Positions 1 through 10,504 of a stretch of DNA of 64,000 nt are shown here, piece by piece. Source of the DNA: an uncultured Gammaproteobacteria bacterium (GTDB lineage Bacteria; Pseudomonadota; Gammaproteobacteria; Eutrophobiales; Eutrophobiaceae). The notes below the pieces were generated by a model. That model had not been told where the DNA came from. It did not search any database and saw nothing but the letters and a program-made list of their open reading frames with translations. Made by a program: the position numbers and the translations under genes. Each line of letters opens with the position of its first letter. The first letter of the stretch is position 1. The DNA lies in assembly GCA_943788815.1 (NCBI GenBank), contig CALSRS010000002.1, positions 509,766 through 573,765 of the forward strand. The letters run 5' to 3'.

Positions 1-1020
1 GTCATTAATGTCATCTTCATTTAATCCTGAATTAAATTTCAGTATGGATTCAAAAACTGACATTCTTGCAAACGGCACACCTAGATCGTAACTTTTTCCC
101 TGATAGCTTATGCTTTTTTCATTAAAAATATTTTCAACCAGTTTTCTCAACAGATCTTCTGTCAGGTCCATAAGGTCTTCGTAATCAGCATAGGCCTGAT
201 AAAACTCCAGCATACTAAATTCCGGGTTATGCCGTGGAGACAATCCTTCGTTTCTAAAACTCCGATTTATTTCAAATACCTTTTCAACTCCTCCCACGAC
301 CAGGCGTTTTAAATACAATTCAGGGGCAATACGCAGGTAAAGATCCATATCCAATGCATTATGGTGTGTCTTAAATGGTCTTGCCGTAGCACCGCCAGGG
401 ACCGGGTGCATCATGGGGGTTTCCACCTCCACAAAGCCACACCCATCCAGGTAGCTGCGGATGTAGTTAATCGTTTTAGAACGTATGGAAAATACCTTAC
501 GGGTTTCATCGTTGGTCATCAGGTCCAGGTAACGCTGACGATATCGCGTTTCCTGATCCGTCAGTCCATGAAATTTTTCCGGTAAAGGACGTAATGACTT
601 AACCAGGATGGTGAATTCCTCCACATGGATGGAAAGTTCACCGGTTTTGGTAACAAAAAGTCTTCCTTTAATAGCAAGAATATCGCCAAGATCACACTGT
701 TTGAAATCATTGTAGGTTTCTTCGCATACATCATCCTTGCGCACAAAGATCTGTATTTGTCCTGACATATCCTGGAGGTGTGCAAATGAAGCCTTGCCCA
801 TAATTCGGCGAGACATCATTCTGCCTGCAATTGAGACCTGTATTTTTTTCTCATCAAGGTCTTCTTTTGCGCTCTCGCCATACTTGTCATGAAGTTGTCC
901 TGCGAGGGAGTCACGTTTAAAGTCATTTCGATAAGCTACACCTGCATCACGTAGTGTCTGTAGATGTTCTCTACGCTGCGCGATTAATTCATCTTCGGTA
1001 CTGTGATTATCATCAGTCAT
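1..1020 (-). CDS. lysS: Lysine--tRNA ligase, class II (partial, N-terminal 340 residues)
   Basis: Charges tRNA-Lys with lysine in the cytoplasm. The frame runs from an ATG at 1018-1020 to the window edge without a stop, so the C-terminal part of the catalytic domain lies outside. An OB-fold anticodon-binding domain occupies about residues 55-150. Class II motif 2 is clear (FEINRSFRNEGLSPRHNPEF), preceded by the lysine-enzyme signature PVPGGATARPF. It lies 172 bases downstream of prfB on the same strand, the same prfB-lysS order as in Escherichia coli. No strong ribosome binding site precedes the ATG. Identification is secure; only its far end is unseen. Confidence 0.96.
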   Translation of the reverse strand, partial: MTDDNHSTEDELIAQRREHLQTLRDAGVAYRNDFKRDSLAGQLHDKYGESAKEDLDEKKIQVSIAGRMMSRRIMGKASFAHLQDMSGQIQIFVRKDDVCEETYNDFKQCDLGDILAIKGRLFVTKTGELSIHVEEFTILVKSLRPLPEKFHGLTDQETRYRQRYLDLMTNDETRKVFSIRSKTINYIRSYLDGCGFVEVETPMMHPVPGGATARPFKTHHNALDMDLYLRIAPELYLKRLVVGGVEKVFEINRSFRNEGLSPRHNPEFSMLEFYQAYADYEDLMDLTEDLLRKLVENIFNEKSISYQGKSYDLGVPFARMSVFESILKFNSGLNEDDIND

Positions 1021-1192
1021 ATTGATATTTATATTTGGTTAAAGATTTATATACTCTGTAATGTCATTGATTATATCGGCATAAACTAAAAATATTTTTT
1101 GACTTAACTAACATTATATATACTTATATGTAGCTGTAATTCTTGTTAAGCCTGTCTATTTTGTATCGTCACTTACTATTACTTTATACTGA

Positions 1193-2291
1193 TTAAACTC
1201 CCGCCTTTAAACTTGCTTCAAGGAACTTGTCCAGATTTCCGTCTAATACTGATTGGGTATTGGTCATTTCCACATTCGTCCTTAAGTCTTTGATTCTGGA
1301 CTGATCCAGGACATAAGATCTAATCTGACTTCCCCATCCAATATCAGCTTTACTATCTTCAAGTTTTTGTTGTTCTGACATTCGTTCGTGCATTTCCATC
1401 TCGTATAATTTAGCCCGTAATTGTTTCATAGCATTATCACGATTCTTATGCTGAGACCTGTCATTTTGACATTGTACGACAATCCCCGAGGGGTTATGCG
1501 TAATTCTTACCGCGGAATCCGTTTTATTAACATGCTGACCACCTGCTCCACTGGCACGATAGGTATCGACACGTAAGTCTGCAGGATTAATTTCTATAGA
1601 GATATCATCATCAATTTCTGGTGAGACAAAGACAGAAGCAAACGAGGTATGACGTCGGTTACCAGAATCAAATGGGGATTTTCTTACCAGGCGATGGACG
1701 CCTGTTTCCGTACGCAACCAACCAAATGCATATTCACCCGTCAATTTTATTGTCGCGCTCTTGATCCCCGCCACTTCACCTGCTGAAACTTCAATAAGAT
1801 CCAAAGTGTAGTCGTGCTCTTCGCCCCACCTCAGATACATCCTCAATAGCATTTCTGCCCAATCCTGGGCCTCGGTTCCTCCTGAACCAGATTGAATATC
1901 TAAAAATGCATTATTTTCATCCATTTCGCCGGAAAACATCCTGCGAAATTCAAATTCCTGGAGTAAAGATTCCATCGCATCCAGGTCATGATCTACAGCG
2001 GCAACTGTATCAGCATCGTTATCTTCTTTGGCCATCGCGAGTAATTCTTCGGCATCCTCAATTCCCGAGGATAACTTTTGAATTGTCTCCACCATTTTCT
2101 CCAGGTTTACCCTTTCTTTTCCCAGTTTCTGGGCACGGTCTGGGTCATTCCATATGGAAGCTTGTTCAAGTTCGCGGGTGACTTCAATCAGGCGCTCTGC
2201 CTTTACATCAAAGTCAAAGATACCTCCTGAGAGAGTCTGTCCTTTCTTTGATATCTTTTGTTCTTGAAATTACAGAGGTTATTTCCAACAT
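1193..2291 (-). CDS. prfB: Peptide chain release factor 2, expressed by programmed +1 frameshift
   Basis: Terminates translation at UGA and UAA. A short zero-frame ORF begins at ATG 2289-2291 and reads 25 codons to TGA at 2214-2216. Shifting +1 at CTT-TGA-C continues in the main frame through [10 protein letters not shown] to the stop at 1193. The total is 365 residues, the E. coli length. The stop-recognition SPF tripeptide (RKSPFDSGN) and the peptidyl-hydrolysis GGQ ([10 protein letters not shown]) are both present. It sits between recJ and lysS as in E. coli. A gene caller that ignores the frameshift would start at 2095 and lose about 65 residues. Confidence 0.97.
2213..2228 (-). promoter_or_regulatory. 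prfB programmed +1 frameshift site
   Basis: On the minus strand this reads AGGAGGTATCTTTGAC: an internal Shine-Dalgarno AGGAGG (2223-2228), three spacer bases, the slippery CTT codon, then TGA (2214-2216) and C. This is the classic autoregulatory arrangement: when RF2 is scarce, the ribosome pauses at UGA and slips forward. The SD is a perfect six-base AGGAGG, whereas E. coli has AGGGGG. Confidence 0.95.
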
Positions 2292-2397
2292 TACATCATC
2301 TCGATTAGTTTAATAGAACGGAATATTACACCAGGCACGCTAATTGAAACAGGCTTGAGACAGAGTTTTTAAAAAAGAATTCTCTATGTGAGGCCGA

Positions 2398-4128
2398 TTA
2401 TGAAACGGGCTCCAGATATTCCACTATCAACTGAGTAGATCTTCTCCCCATGTATTCATTTACATCAATTTTATAAATCAGATTTAATATTGAAATGTCG
2501 CTCGGCCAGGAACGATGGGTAGTATTGAATGCAATAGCATCAATATGCCGGTTATCATTATGGGCCTTCACCCTTAATTTCAGGTGATTTTCACCGACAA
2601 TTTTCTTATCTATGATTTCAAACATACCGTCGAAAAGCGGTTCGGGGAATCCCTGCCCCCATGGACCTGCACTACGTAAGGCCTCAGCAGTCTCCAGGTT
2701 AATATCTTCCACGTTCAATTCCCCATCAGTATAAATATCAGAATCAAGTCCATTTATCCGTATGTGCTCACTAATCAATTCATTAAATAATCGAGAAAAC
2801 CGATCAAAAGATTTTTCAGGGATGGTGAGACCTGCGGCCATGGCGTGTCCACCAAAGGTAATAACGAGCTCTGGTTCAAGGGTAACGACCCTGTCTATGA
2901 CATCGCGTATATTTATACCAGGTATTGACCGGGCGGATCCTTTTAAGCAATCATCTTCGTCACATGCAAAGGCAATTACCGGTCTTTGTAGCTTGTCCTT
3001 TATTCTTGCGGCTAAAATTCCAATAACGCCCTGGTGCCATTGAGCATTAAATAAGCAAATCCCATTATCTGCATCATATCTATCCAGTTTGCCAACTGAT
3101 GATAAAAATTGCAGGGCTTGTTGATGCATTTCATCCTGTATGTCCTTACGCTCCTTATTTAATGTATCGAGTTGAACCGCAATTGCATCGCAAAATTGCG
3201 CATCATCACTAATCAGGCACTCAATCCCCAGGCTCATATCTGATAATCTTCCAGCTGCATTCAATCGTGGTCCCAATACAAATCCAAGATCACTCGCCAC
3301 CAGTGTTGCATGATTACGTCCTGCAATTTCCAATAAAGAGTGTATACCCGTGACGCATTTTCCTGCCTGCATCAAATTTATCCCATGAGAGACAAGTATG
3401 CGGTTGTTATAATCCAGAGGAACCACATCAGCAACCGTCCCTAATGCTACCAGATCAAGATAAGTAGCCAGATTTGGTTCTTTAATACCTTGAGTTTCAA
3501 ACCAGTTACGAGTTCGTAGCTCAGCGCGTAACGCAGCCAACATATAAAACATGACACCAACACCAGCAAGAGCCTTACTGGGAAAATTATCTCCTGGCTG
3601 ATTTGGATTTACTATTGCGCTGGCATCTGGTAATTCATTTCCGGGTAAATGATGATCAGTAATAAGTACTTCCACACCGTGAGACCTTGCCCTGCTTACC
3701 CCTTCTAAACTTGAGATACCATTATCAACTGTTATGATAATGTCAGGATTAAGATCCAAAGCGAGATCAACCACATCTGGACTCAGACCATAACCATGTT
3801 TAAAACGATCGGGCACCAGGTATTCAACGTGTATTGCCCCCATGGCAGTGAGGCCGCGAATTCCAAGTGCGCATGCAGTCGCGCCATCGACATCATAATC
3901 AGAGACAATCAAAAGATATTTCTGGTTTTCTATCATATCCGCAAGCAGGCTTGCAGCTTCTTGAATATTTTTTAGAGATGTATACGAGTGTAACTTGTCC
4001 AGTGTATATGCAATTTCATCTACCGAACTCAGACCGCGTGATGCATAAACCTGTTGTAAAACAGGGTGTATTAAATCAGGAAAAATAATATCCCTATTGG
4101 TATCACGCCGCTTAATTGTCCTTTGCAT
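2398..4128 (-). CDS. recJ: Single-stranded-DNA-specific 5'-3' exonuclease RecJ
   Basis: Degrades single-stranded DNA 5' to 3' in recombination and mismatch repair. It is a 576-residue DHH-superfamily protein, the normal length. The metal-binding motifs are visible: DYDVDG at residues 77-82, VDNG near 134-137, DHH at 158-160, and the RecJ-type GPRLNAAGRLSD near residue 290. The DHHA1 domain and C-terminal OB region follow. Its start overlaps the end of the COG4255-like gene by 17 bases, so the two are probably co-transcribed and translationally coupled. prfB follows after about 100 bases, as in E. coli. No key residue appears missing. Confidence 0.96.
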   Translation of the reverse strand: MQRTIKRRDTNRDIIFPDLIHPVLQQVYASRGLSSVDEIAYTLDKLHSYTSLKNIQEAASLLADMIENQKYLLIVSDYDVDGATACALGIRGLTAMGAIHVEYLVPDRFKHGYGLSPDVVDLALDLNPDIIITVDNGISSLEGVSRARSHGVEVLITDHHLPGNELPDASAIVNPNQPGDNFPSKALAGVGVMFYMLAALRAELRTRNWFETQGIKEPNLATYLDLVALGTVADVVPLDYNNRILVSHGINLMQAGKCVTGIHSLLEIAGRNHATLVASDLGFVLGPRLNAAGRLSDMSLGIECLISDDAQFCDAIAVQLDTLNKERKDIQDEMHQQALQFLSSVGKLDRYDADNGICLFNAQWHQGVIGILAARIKDKLQRPVIAFACDEDDCLKGSARSIPGINIRDVIDRVVTLEPELVITFGGHAMAAGLTIPEKSFDRFSRLFNELISEHIRINGLDSDIYTDGELNVEDINLETAEALRSAGPWGQGFPEPLFDGMFEIIDKKIVGENHLKLRVKAHNDNRHIDAIAFNTTHRSWPSDISILNLIYKIDVNEYMGRRSTQLIVEYLEPVS

Positions 4129-5164
4129 ATAGTGGAAGTCTCTTGTAATGAATAATTGAGTGAGATTTTTTCCAGAATTTCTTGAGATTAAATCTATTTA
4201 TTTTAAAATCATGTCCATCCGAGATTATACGCAGATTTTTTAACTTTCCCTGATTAAGCCAATCCAGTGCCGGACTAAACCAGCTTCCTTCCAGCAACAT
4301 TAATCCTTTTTGCCAAAGATCCAGATTTTGGTACTGTCGTGGAGCCTGGCAATGCATAAGAATTGATAATACATCACTTGCGTCACCACAATGACCCATC
4401 ATACCAAGAAAATGACTGGGTACGGGGTAACAGCTGGTCGATGCTAAACTGGCCAGGCTAGATGCATAAATATCATTAGAAAACACCGCAGATAGTCCTG
4501 TCTCTGTTATTTCACCTAATTGTCCCATCCCCCAAAACCAAATGCTGTTTACAGGCAATTCTCCTCGCTCTTCCCTTTGCTGGTTAATATCAGCATTAAA
4601 TAAATGCATTTGGACTTCATTTAGCACGCTATGTAGTTTTCCGGAATCTTCACCACGAGGGAGATATGCCGTGATGTCACTTCCTACCACACTACTGATT
4701 TCAGTGGTCGTAATAGACAGTTCGTTTTCTAGTTGTATATACCATCGATCCTCAAACGGGACTTCAATCATATATCCATAATCTTGCAATACCTTGTTTG
4801 CCTCTGCCGCAATCGCCAGGGCATCATGCTGGCTAAGATTTAAAATAAATGAATCCATCATAACCAATCCGTCTCTATCGGGGCTGAGATGAACAGGGTC
4901 AGCTCGCATCCATATCCCACTGGTATCACCGTCATTATCTACGTGTCGTGTAATTGCCCCTACCGGCACATCATTATCGACAGAGAAATTTTGCTTAAGG
5001 ATATTTGCAAGGCTACGATGATATTCAGGACTGGTATTGACGTTTACTGTATGCCTGGAGCGTGATAACAGGAGTTCCAGTGAAGCAAGTGATGGCACAT
5101 AATCTTCGTGAAACCGGGCATCCGGCCCCAGTAGTCCGGGGATAATCAACGTCAGATTTTGCAT
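4112..5164 (-). CDS. COG4255-like conserved protein (phosphoglycerate-mutase-annotated family)
   Basis: A 350-residue protein starting MQNLTLIIPGLLGPDARF. It resembles the gammaproteobacterial COG4255 family, sometimes annotated as a regulatory or cofactor-independent phosphoglycerate-mutase-like protein, which is often found just before recJ. Motifs I associate with it are the ADPVHLSPDRDGLVMMD stretch near residue 90 and NSIWFWGMGQLGE near 205. There is no signal peptide or membrane segment, so it is probably cytoplasmic. Its 3' end overlaps recJ by 17 bases. Activity is unproven for this family; I recognise the family from memory with moderate confidence and do not assign a reaction. Confidence 0.65.
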   Translation of the reverse strand: MQNLTLIIPGLLGPDARFHEDYVPSLASLELLLSRSRHTVNVNTSPEYHRSLANILKQNFSVDNDVPVGAITRHVDNDGDTSGIWMRADPVHLSPDRDGLVMMDSFILNLSQHDALAIAAEANKVLQDYGYMIEVPFEDRWYIQLENELSITTTEISSVVGSDITAYLPRGEDSGKLHSVLNEVQMHLFNADINQQREERGELPVNSIWFWGMGQLGEITETGLSAVFSNDIYASSLASLASTSCYPVPSHFLGMMGHCGDASDVLSILMHCQAPRQYQNLDLWQKGLMLLEGSWFSPALDWLNQGKLKNLRIISDGHDFKINRFNLKKFWKKSHSIIHYKRLPLYAKDN

Positions 5165-5284
5165 GAATGGAATTTACATGAGAAAAGCCACGCTCGCCAG
5201 TTTAATGAATGTGAAAAGTAAGACGTAAAGAGTAACGCGCTTTATATTACTGGATTACCGCTTCGACTTTGTCTCCATGAGTCG

Positions 5285-5376
5285 CTCTCGGTCTTCGTTC
5301 CAGACTCGACTCTACCGAATCCAACCATGGAATCGTACCACCTACATCCATGTAGGCGTTCGCGGGAATGACGGGT
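5285..5376. repeat. Dispersed intergenic repeat, copy A
   Basis: The stretch TCTCGGTCTTCGTTCCAG followed by a CGACTCTACCGA core at about 5286-5328 recurs almost unchanged at 24063-24108. It ends near 5360-5376 in GCGGGAATGACGG, the tail shared with the palindromic repeats at 8221 and elsewhere. It lies in the 259-base gap between thrC and the COG4255-like gene, where I see no gene. Confidence 0.6.
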
Positions 5377-5423
5377 GGAAACATGAAGATACACTTTACA
5401 TGTTTCGTTTAACGTCTAACTCC

Positions 5424-6554
5424 TCACTCCAAATTATCCACTATAGCCTTCTTTACTTGATCAAACTCCGGCTCAATCTTTATGACAGGGGCTTTACTTT
5501 GCTTGATAGCTGTATCGGGATCCTTGAGACCATGACCAGTAAGGGTACAAACAATGACACTACCTTCAGGAATTTTGCCAGAATTGATGTCCTTTAAGGC
5601 ACCGGTAACCGAGATTGCCGAAGCAGGCTCACAGAAAATACCTTCCTTCTCTGCCAGCAGTTTCTGTGTCGCCAGGATCTCATCGTCTGAAAATTCATCA
5701 AACCATCCGTTTGATTCCTTGCTGGCTGTCAATGCAAAATCCCAGGACTGAGGGTTACCAATACGAATCGCCGTAGCGACAGTTTCAGGATTTTCCACTG
5801 GATGACCACGAAGAAATGGCGCAGCTCCACTGGCCTGATAACCACACATCACTGGTGTCGTGTCCACCACCTTGTCTCGATTATAATCACCTTGCTGAGA
5901 CTGAAATGTATCCTGAAAAACTTCTCTGCCAGCATATTCACAATATCCTAACCAGTGTGCTGTAATGTTCCCTGCATTTCCTACTGGTAAACAATGGTAG
6001 TCAGGTGCCCGACCTAACGCATCTATAATCTCAAAAGCGATAGTTTTTTGACCATGTATACGATAAGGGTTGATAGAATTGACGATACTGACCGCGGTGT
6101 TCTCCCCTACTTCTTTAACCAGACGCATCCCATCATCAAAATTACCCAGAATTTGAATGACAACAGAGCCCTTAATCATGGCCTGTGCAAGTTTTCCCAG
6201 GGCAATCTTGCCTTCAGGAATCAATACAAAACATTTTATCCCGGCACGGCTGGCGTAGGCTGCGGCTGATGCAGACGTATTACCTGTGGAGGCACATATC
6301 AAGGCCTTGGCACCTTCAGTCACCGATTGGCTGACAGCCACGGTCATTCCTCTATCCTTAAAAGAACCTGTGGGATTGAGACCCTCAAACTTGGCATAGA
6401 TTTCAACTTTTTTGCCTGTCAGGCTCTGAATATTTTCCAGGGGAATGAGTGGTGTGCTCCCTTCGTACAAAGAAACTACACTTGCATCACTGGCAAGAGG
6501 AAGCCTTGATCTGTATCGATCGATAAGTCCTTTGTTAGTTCTAAATTCAGTCAT
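5424..6554 (-). CDS. thrC: Threonine synthase
   Basis: Converts O-phosphohomoserine to threonine, a PLP enzyme and the last step of threonine synthesis. The protein has 376 residues. The PLP-binding lysine is in GSFKDRGM (Lys66), and a glycine-rich phosphate-binding loop [12 protein letters not shown] lies near residue 191. Length and N-terminus fit the short type of bacterial threonine synthase rather than the roughly 430-residue E. coli type. It lies downstream of hom and alaC on the same strand, giving an aspartate-family cluster. The 319-base gap to hom holds repeats, so co-transcription with hom is likely but not certain. Confidence 0.94.
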   Translation of the reverse strand: MTEFRTNKGLIDRYRSRLPLASDASVVSLYEGSTPLIPLENIQSLTGKKVEIYAKFEGLNPTGSFKDRGMTVAVSQSVTEGAKALICASTGNTSASAAAYASRAGIKCFVLIPEGKIALGKLAQAMIKGSVVIQILGNFDDGMRLVKEVGENTAVSIVNSINPYRIHGQKTIAFEIIDALGRAPDYHCLPVGNAGNITAHWLGYCEYAGREVFQDTFQSQQGDYNRDKVVDTTPVMCGYQASGAAPFLRGHPVENPETVATAIRIGNPQSWDFALTASKESNGWFDEFSDDEILATQKLLAEKEGIFCEPASAISVTGALKDINSGKIPEGSVIVCTLTGHGLKDPDTAIKQSKAPVIKIEPEFDQVKKAIVDNLE

Positions 6555-6873
6555 CTAATTACTCTATTAATGTTACTTATACGTCATGCCGAGCTTGACT
6601 TGGCATCCAGTAGAAAAAATGTCCAGTTTCGGAGTCATTATTTCACTGGATACTGGCATTCGCCAGTATGACGAATCTATTTTACCTTGTTAATTATCAC
6701 TAGTTGTATACAGTTGCGATGATGCTGTGTACCGCTATGCCGCTGTTATTCACTGTAAATATAATGACTACCCTACGGGCAGACTTATTTTCACTGGATT
6801 CCAGATAAGTCCTACGGACTTACCGGAATAACGATGTCTATAAATTAAATTAGTACGTTTTGCTTTTTACTAC
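6555..6873. repeat. hom-thrC intergenic region with two palindromic repeat copies
   Basis: This 319-base gap has no credible gene. One repeat copy spans about 6581-6674: it opens with CGTCATGCCGAGC, contains GGCATCCAG and CACTGGATACTGGC, and closes with GCCAGTATGACG. A second spans about 6762-6836: AATGACTACCCTACGGGCAG, then CACTGGATTCCAGATAAG and CCGGAATAACG. The second is closely related to the copy at 8221-8331. The arms could fold into hairpins in RNA between hom and thrC and so affect readthrough or mRNA stability. Confidence 0.7.
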
Positions 6874-8184
6874 TTAAGCCAAAGACTCTACTCTAATCCG
6901 TTTAACCTTGTCCTTCACGGATGCGAGTGCTTCTATCTTCGATATCGCCTGGTTCATATTTTTCTCCCGAGTCATTTGGGTGAGAAAAATCACAGGGACA
7001 TCTGCGACGTCACCTTCAGGTTCTTTCTGAATAATGGCTTCAATACTGATGTTAAGATCACCCAGTATTGAGGTTATGTCAGACAGTACACCTGGTTTAT
7101 CCACCGCAAGGACACGCAAATAATAACCCGTTTCGACCTCTTCCATGGGTTTGATTGCAATATCAGACATGGCACTGGGTTGAAAGGCAAGATGAGGTAC
7201 CCGGTTTCCGGGGTCTGTCGTAAGGGCCCGTACCACATCGACCACATCGGCAATGACAGAAGAGGCAGTCGGTTCTGAACCGGCCCCGGCACCATAATAT
7301 AATGTTGGACCAACGGCATCACCTTTAACCAAAATCGCATTCATGACACCGTCGACATTGGCAATCAATCGCCTATGAGGAATCAAGGTGGGATGCACGC
7401 GTAGTTCTACCCCTTGATCGGTCATACGAGTGATACCCAGATGCTTGATCTTATAACCCAGTTCCAACGCATAGGCGACGTCCTGACGTTCGATGTTGGT
7501 AATGCCTTCCCGGTAAACCTTGTCAAACTGCAAAGGAATACCGAAGGCAATGGAGGACAGGATGGTCAACTTATGAGCCGCATCCACACCTTCTATATCA
7601 AACTCAGGGTTTGCCTCGGCATAGCCCAAGGCCTGTGCCTCAGCGAGGACATCATCAAAATCTCGGCTCTTTAACAACATTTCTGACAATATAAAGTTGC
7701 TGGTGCCATTTATAATTCCCGCCGCCCATTCAATCTGGTTTGCCGCCAAACCTTCTCTTACTGCTTTAATGATTGGAATCCCACCAGCCACTGCCGCTTC
7801 AAAGGCAACCGTCACCCCTTTCGCCTGTGCTGCTGCAAAAATCTCGTTACCATGTGTTGCAATCAAGGCCTTATTTGCAGTCACCACATGCTTGCCATTT
7901 TCTATGGCCTTCATCACCAGTTCCAATGCTGGCGAATAGCCGCCAATCAGTTCAATAATAATCTCAACATCCGGATCATTCACTACGGCAAAGGCATCAT
8001 CAGTAATATTGCCAACCGTTTCCAGCCCGGATATGTCTTTACTGTATTCCTTAGCAGCGGCCTGGCTGATAGTTATCGCCCGACCTGCCCGTCTTGCGAT
8101 CTCATTCGCATTGCGTGACAGGACGCTGACGGTGCCACCACCGACAGTCCCTAAACCTAATAATCCTATTTTTACGGGTTCCAT
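6874..8184 (-). CDS. hom: Homoserine dehydrogenase
   Basis: Reduces aspartate semialdehyde to homoserine with NAD(P)H. At 436 residues it is the monofunctional type without a fused aspartokinase. The Rossmann motif GLGTVGGG sits at residues 10-17, the substrate-binding region includes GIINGTSNFIL near 158 and the family signature near residue 205, and a C-terminal ACT domain (GYYLRVLAVDKPGVLSDI) starts near residue 355. The ACT domain suggests feedback control by threonine, as known for the family. alaC is upstream and thrC downstream on the same strand. Confidence 0.96.
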   Translation of the reverse strand: MEPVKIGLLGLGTVGGGTVSVLSRNANEIARRAGRAITISQAAAKEYSKDISGLETVGNITDDAFAVVNDPDVEIIIELIGGYSPALELVMKAIENGKHVVTANKALIATHGNEIFAAAQAKGVTVAFEAAVAGGIPIIKAVREGLAANQIEWAAGIINGTSNFILSEMLLKSRDFDDVLAEAQALGYAEANPEFDIEGVDAAHKLTILSSIAFGIPLQFDKVYREGITNIERQDVAYALELGYKIKHLGITRMTDQGVELRVHPTLIPHRRLIANVDGVMNAILVKGDAVGPTLYYGAGAGSEPTASSVIADVVDVVRALTTDPGNRVPHLAFQPSAMSDIAIKPMEEVETGYYLRVLAVDKPGVLSDITSILGDLNISIEAIIQKEPEGDVADVPVIFLTQMTREKNMNQAISKIEALASVKDKVKRIRVESLA

Positions 8185-8220
8185 AATTTAAATAATCTTA
8201 GATTTTAAAAAAAGTTAATT

Positions 8221-8331
8221 CCGTCATTCCCGCGAAGGCGGGAATCCAGTTAATTTAATGACTGCCCTACGGGCAGACTTAGTTTCACTAAATTCCAGAT
8301 AACCGCTACGCGGTTTCCGCAATGACGAAAT
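8221..8331. repeat. Palindromic intergenic repeat between alaC and hom
   Basis: It begins CCGTCATTCCCGCGAAGGCG, with inner inverted arms ATTCCCGC/GCGGGAAT around a short loop, and ends CCGCAATGACG. The middle (ACTGCCCTACGGGCAGACTT) is shared with the copy at 6762-6836. The outer ends CGTCATT/AATGACG are themselves inverted. It fills most of the alaC-hom gap. Confidence 0.75.
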
Positions 8332-8338
8332 AAGTGTT

Positions 8339-9544
8339 TCACGCCTCACTCCGTATCTTGACTACGTTATTGTCTTTCAACATTCCACGTATGCCTCGGA
8401 CTGCTTGACGGGTACGATGTTCATTTTCAATTAAACTGAATCTGACATAGTTATCGCCATATTCACCAAAACCAATACCCGGGGAAACCGCTACCTTTGC
8501 CTGTAATAGTAATTGCTTTGAAAATTCCAATGATCCCAGATGCTGAAACTGCTCTGGTATTGGCGCCCAGACAAACATGGTGGCCTTGGGTTTTTCTACA
8601 GCCCAGCCTGCCGCATTCAAGCCGTCACAAAGGACGTCTCGTCTACTTTGATACATAGTTCGGATCTCTTCAACACAATCTTGTGGTCCTTCAAGCGCGG
8701 TGATGGCCGCCACTTGTATGGGGGTAAACATGCCGTAGTCGAGGTAAGACTTCATTCTTGCCAGAGCATTGACCAATGCCTTATTTCCCACCATAAACCC
8801 TACCCGCCATCCAGGCATGTTATAACTCTTGGACAAAGTATAAAATTCTACGGCGACATCCTTGGCTCCATCAACCTGCATAATGGAAGGCGCACGGTAA
8901 CCGTCAAACACAATCTCGGCATAAGCAAGGTCCTGAATAACCCAAATCTCATGCTCTTTTGCAAACGCTACCACTTTTTCAAAAAAACCAAGATCAACGC
9001 ATTGTGTTGTGGGATTACTTGGAAAATTTAACAACAGTAATTTTGGCTTTGGCCAACTATTGCGAACAGCGTTTTCTAACTCATCAAAAAAATTCACATC
9101 CGGACCAATAGGAACATGCCTGACATCTGCTCCAGCGATAATAAAACCATAAGGATGGATGGGATAAGACGGGTTTGGTACCAATACAGCATCGCCTCGG
9201 TCAACTATCGCCATGGCAAGATGTGCCAGCCCTTCTTTTGAACCCAGTGTCACAATCGCTTCTAATTCCGGATCCAGATCAACATCATATTTATTCTTAT
9301 ACCATTGGCATATCGCCCGGCGCAGACGCGGTATTCCACGAGATACTGAGTATCTATGAACATCGGGACGCTGAGACACAGCCACCAGTTTCTCAACGAT
9401 ATGGGCAGGCGCCGGCTGATCAGGGTTTCCCATACCAAAATCTATAATGTCTTCACCACGATGTCGTTCCTGCATCTTCAATTCATTGACGATATTGAAG
9501 ACATAGGGCGGCAAACGGTCAATTCTTGGGAAATCTTCTTTCAT
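8339..9544 (-). CDS. alaC: Alanine transaminase AlaC-type aminotransferase
   Basis: A class I/II PLP aminotransferase of 401 residues, probably making alanine from pyruvate and glutamate. The PLP lysine is Lys239 in [15 protein letters not shown], with the NPSYP and NFPSNPTT signatures at about 124 and 173. The N-terminus ([17 protein letters not shown]) and overall sequence match AlaC (YfdZ) better than aspartate aminotransferases. The alaC-hom-thrC order is common in proteobacteria and may supply amino-group chemistry beside threonine synthesis. It is divergent from the Nit amidase gene; the roughly 125 bases between them must carry both promoters. Confidence 0.9.
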   Translation of the reverse strand: MKEDFPRIDRLPPYVFNIVNELKMQERHRGEDIIDFGMGNPDQPAPAHIVEKLVAVSQRPDVHRYSVSRGIPRLRRAICQWYKNKYDVDLDPELEAIVTLGSKEGLAHLAMAIVDRGDAVLVPNPSYPIHPYGFIIAGADVRHVPIGPDVNFFDELENAVRNSWPKPKLLLLNFPSNPTTQCVDLGFFEKVVAFAKEHEIWVIQDLAYAEIVFDGYRAPSIMQVDGAKDVAVEFYTLSKSYNMPGWRVGFMVGNKALVNALARMKSYLDYGMFTPIQVAAITALEGPQDCVEEIRTMYQSRRDVLCDGLNAAGWAVEKPKATMFVWAPIPEQFQHLGSLEFSKQLLLQAKVAVSPGIGFGEYGDNYVRFSLIENEHRTRQAVRGIRGMLKDNNVVKIRSEA

Positions 9545-9671
9545 TTCAGACTATAAAGAGTTCGTTTTTAATAAAAGAGATGAAGTATAAGGGAATATCT
9601 ACAAAGGTGACAATATTGTTGCTGATTTTAGAATGATTTCCAGTTCGCCCATTTACCGTCATACTGTACAT

Positions 9672-10487
9672 ATGACACGTGTCGCAGTCATTCAAATGGT
9701 CTCAGGGGACAACTTTGAGAAAAATCTGGAAGAGGCATCAAGGCTGATTCACCAGGCTGCCAGTCAACATGCGGAATTTGTCCTGTTGCCTGAATATTTT
9801 TCTATCATCAGTGATAATGAGCAGGACAAAGTGAAGCTTTGTGAACCATTTGGTAGCGGACCTCTACAGAAATTTCTATCCAGCCAATCCAAAGCACACC
9901 ACATCTGGCTCATGGGTGGGACTATCCCGCTTCAAAGTGAGGATTTTGATCGAGTGTATAATAGTTGTTTACTATACAACCCTGAAGGAAATGTTAGCGC
10001 ACGATACGAAAAGGCTCATCTGTTTGATGTGAATGTCAACGACCAGCAAAACGAATCCTATAACGAATCCAATACTATCAAAGCTGGAGATAAAGTTGTC
10101 ACTGCAACGACTCCCTTTGCCCAAATAGGCATGTCCATTTGTTATGACCTCAGGTTTCCGGAGTTGTACAGAAAAATGCTGGAAGAAAATATTAACCTGA
10201 TCACGGTTCCTTCTGCATTTACCTATTCCACTGGCAAGCGCCACTGGGAAACCCTACTCAAAGCACGCGCTGTTGAAAATCTATGCTACGTGATGGCCGC
10301 CAATCAGGGTGGTAAAAACACAAAAAGTCGTACAACATGGGGACATAGTATGATTATCAGTCCCTGGGGAGATATACTAGCAAGCATTGAAGAGGGACCG
10401 GGTATTGCCATTGCCGATCTGGATTTTATGGAACAGGCAAAACTGCGAAAATCTTTCCCTGCTCTAAAACACAGAAAATTTTTATAA
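9672..10487 (+). CDS. Nit-type carbon-nitrogen hydrolase (probable deaminated-glutathione amidase)
   Basis: A nitrilase-superfamily amidase. The catalytic triad is visible as Glu41 (LLPEYFS), Lys114 ([10 protein letters not shown]) and Cys157 ([10 protein letters not shown]). The wording around Cys157 and the placement just before tldD match the proteobacterial Nit1/Nit2-like proteins thought to clear deaminated glutathione. I chose the ATG at 9672, which gives the family start MTRVAVIQM and 271 residues; an upstream in-frame ATG at 9633 would add 13 residues, and neither has a good ribosome binding site. tldD begins 17 bases after its stop, so they are probably co-transcribed. Confidence 0.87.
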   Translation: MTRVAVIQMVSGDNFEKNLEEASRLIHQAASQHAEFVLLPEYFSIISDNEQDKVKLCEPFGSGPLQKFLSSQSKAHHIWLMGGTIPLQSEDFDRVYNSCLLYNPEGNVSARYEKAHLFDVNVNDQQNESYNESNTIKAGDKVVTATTPFAQIGMSICYDLRFPELYRKMLEENINLITVPSAFTYSTGKRHWETLLKARAVENLCYVMAANQGGKNTKSRTTWGHSMIISPWGDILASIEEGPGIAIADLDFMEQAKLRKSFPALKHRKFL

Positions 10488-10504
10488 AAAGGAATAACCA
10501 ATTA

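Noticed and set aside
2213..2216. TGA inside prfB as a broken gene or sequencing error
   Set aside because: The AGGAGG, three-base spacer, CTT and TGA-C arrangement is the known programmed frameshift, and the joined protein has the exact family length.
5277..5597. Plus-strand ORF of 106 codons opposite thrC
   Set aside because: It spans the repeat and the antisense of thrC and has no family resemblance.
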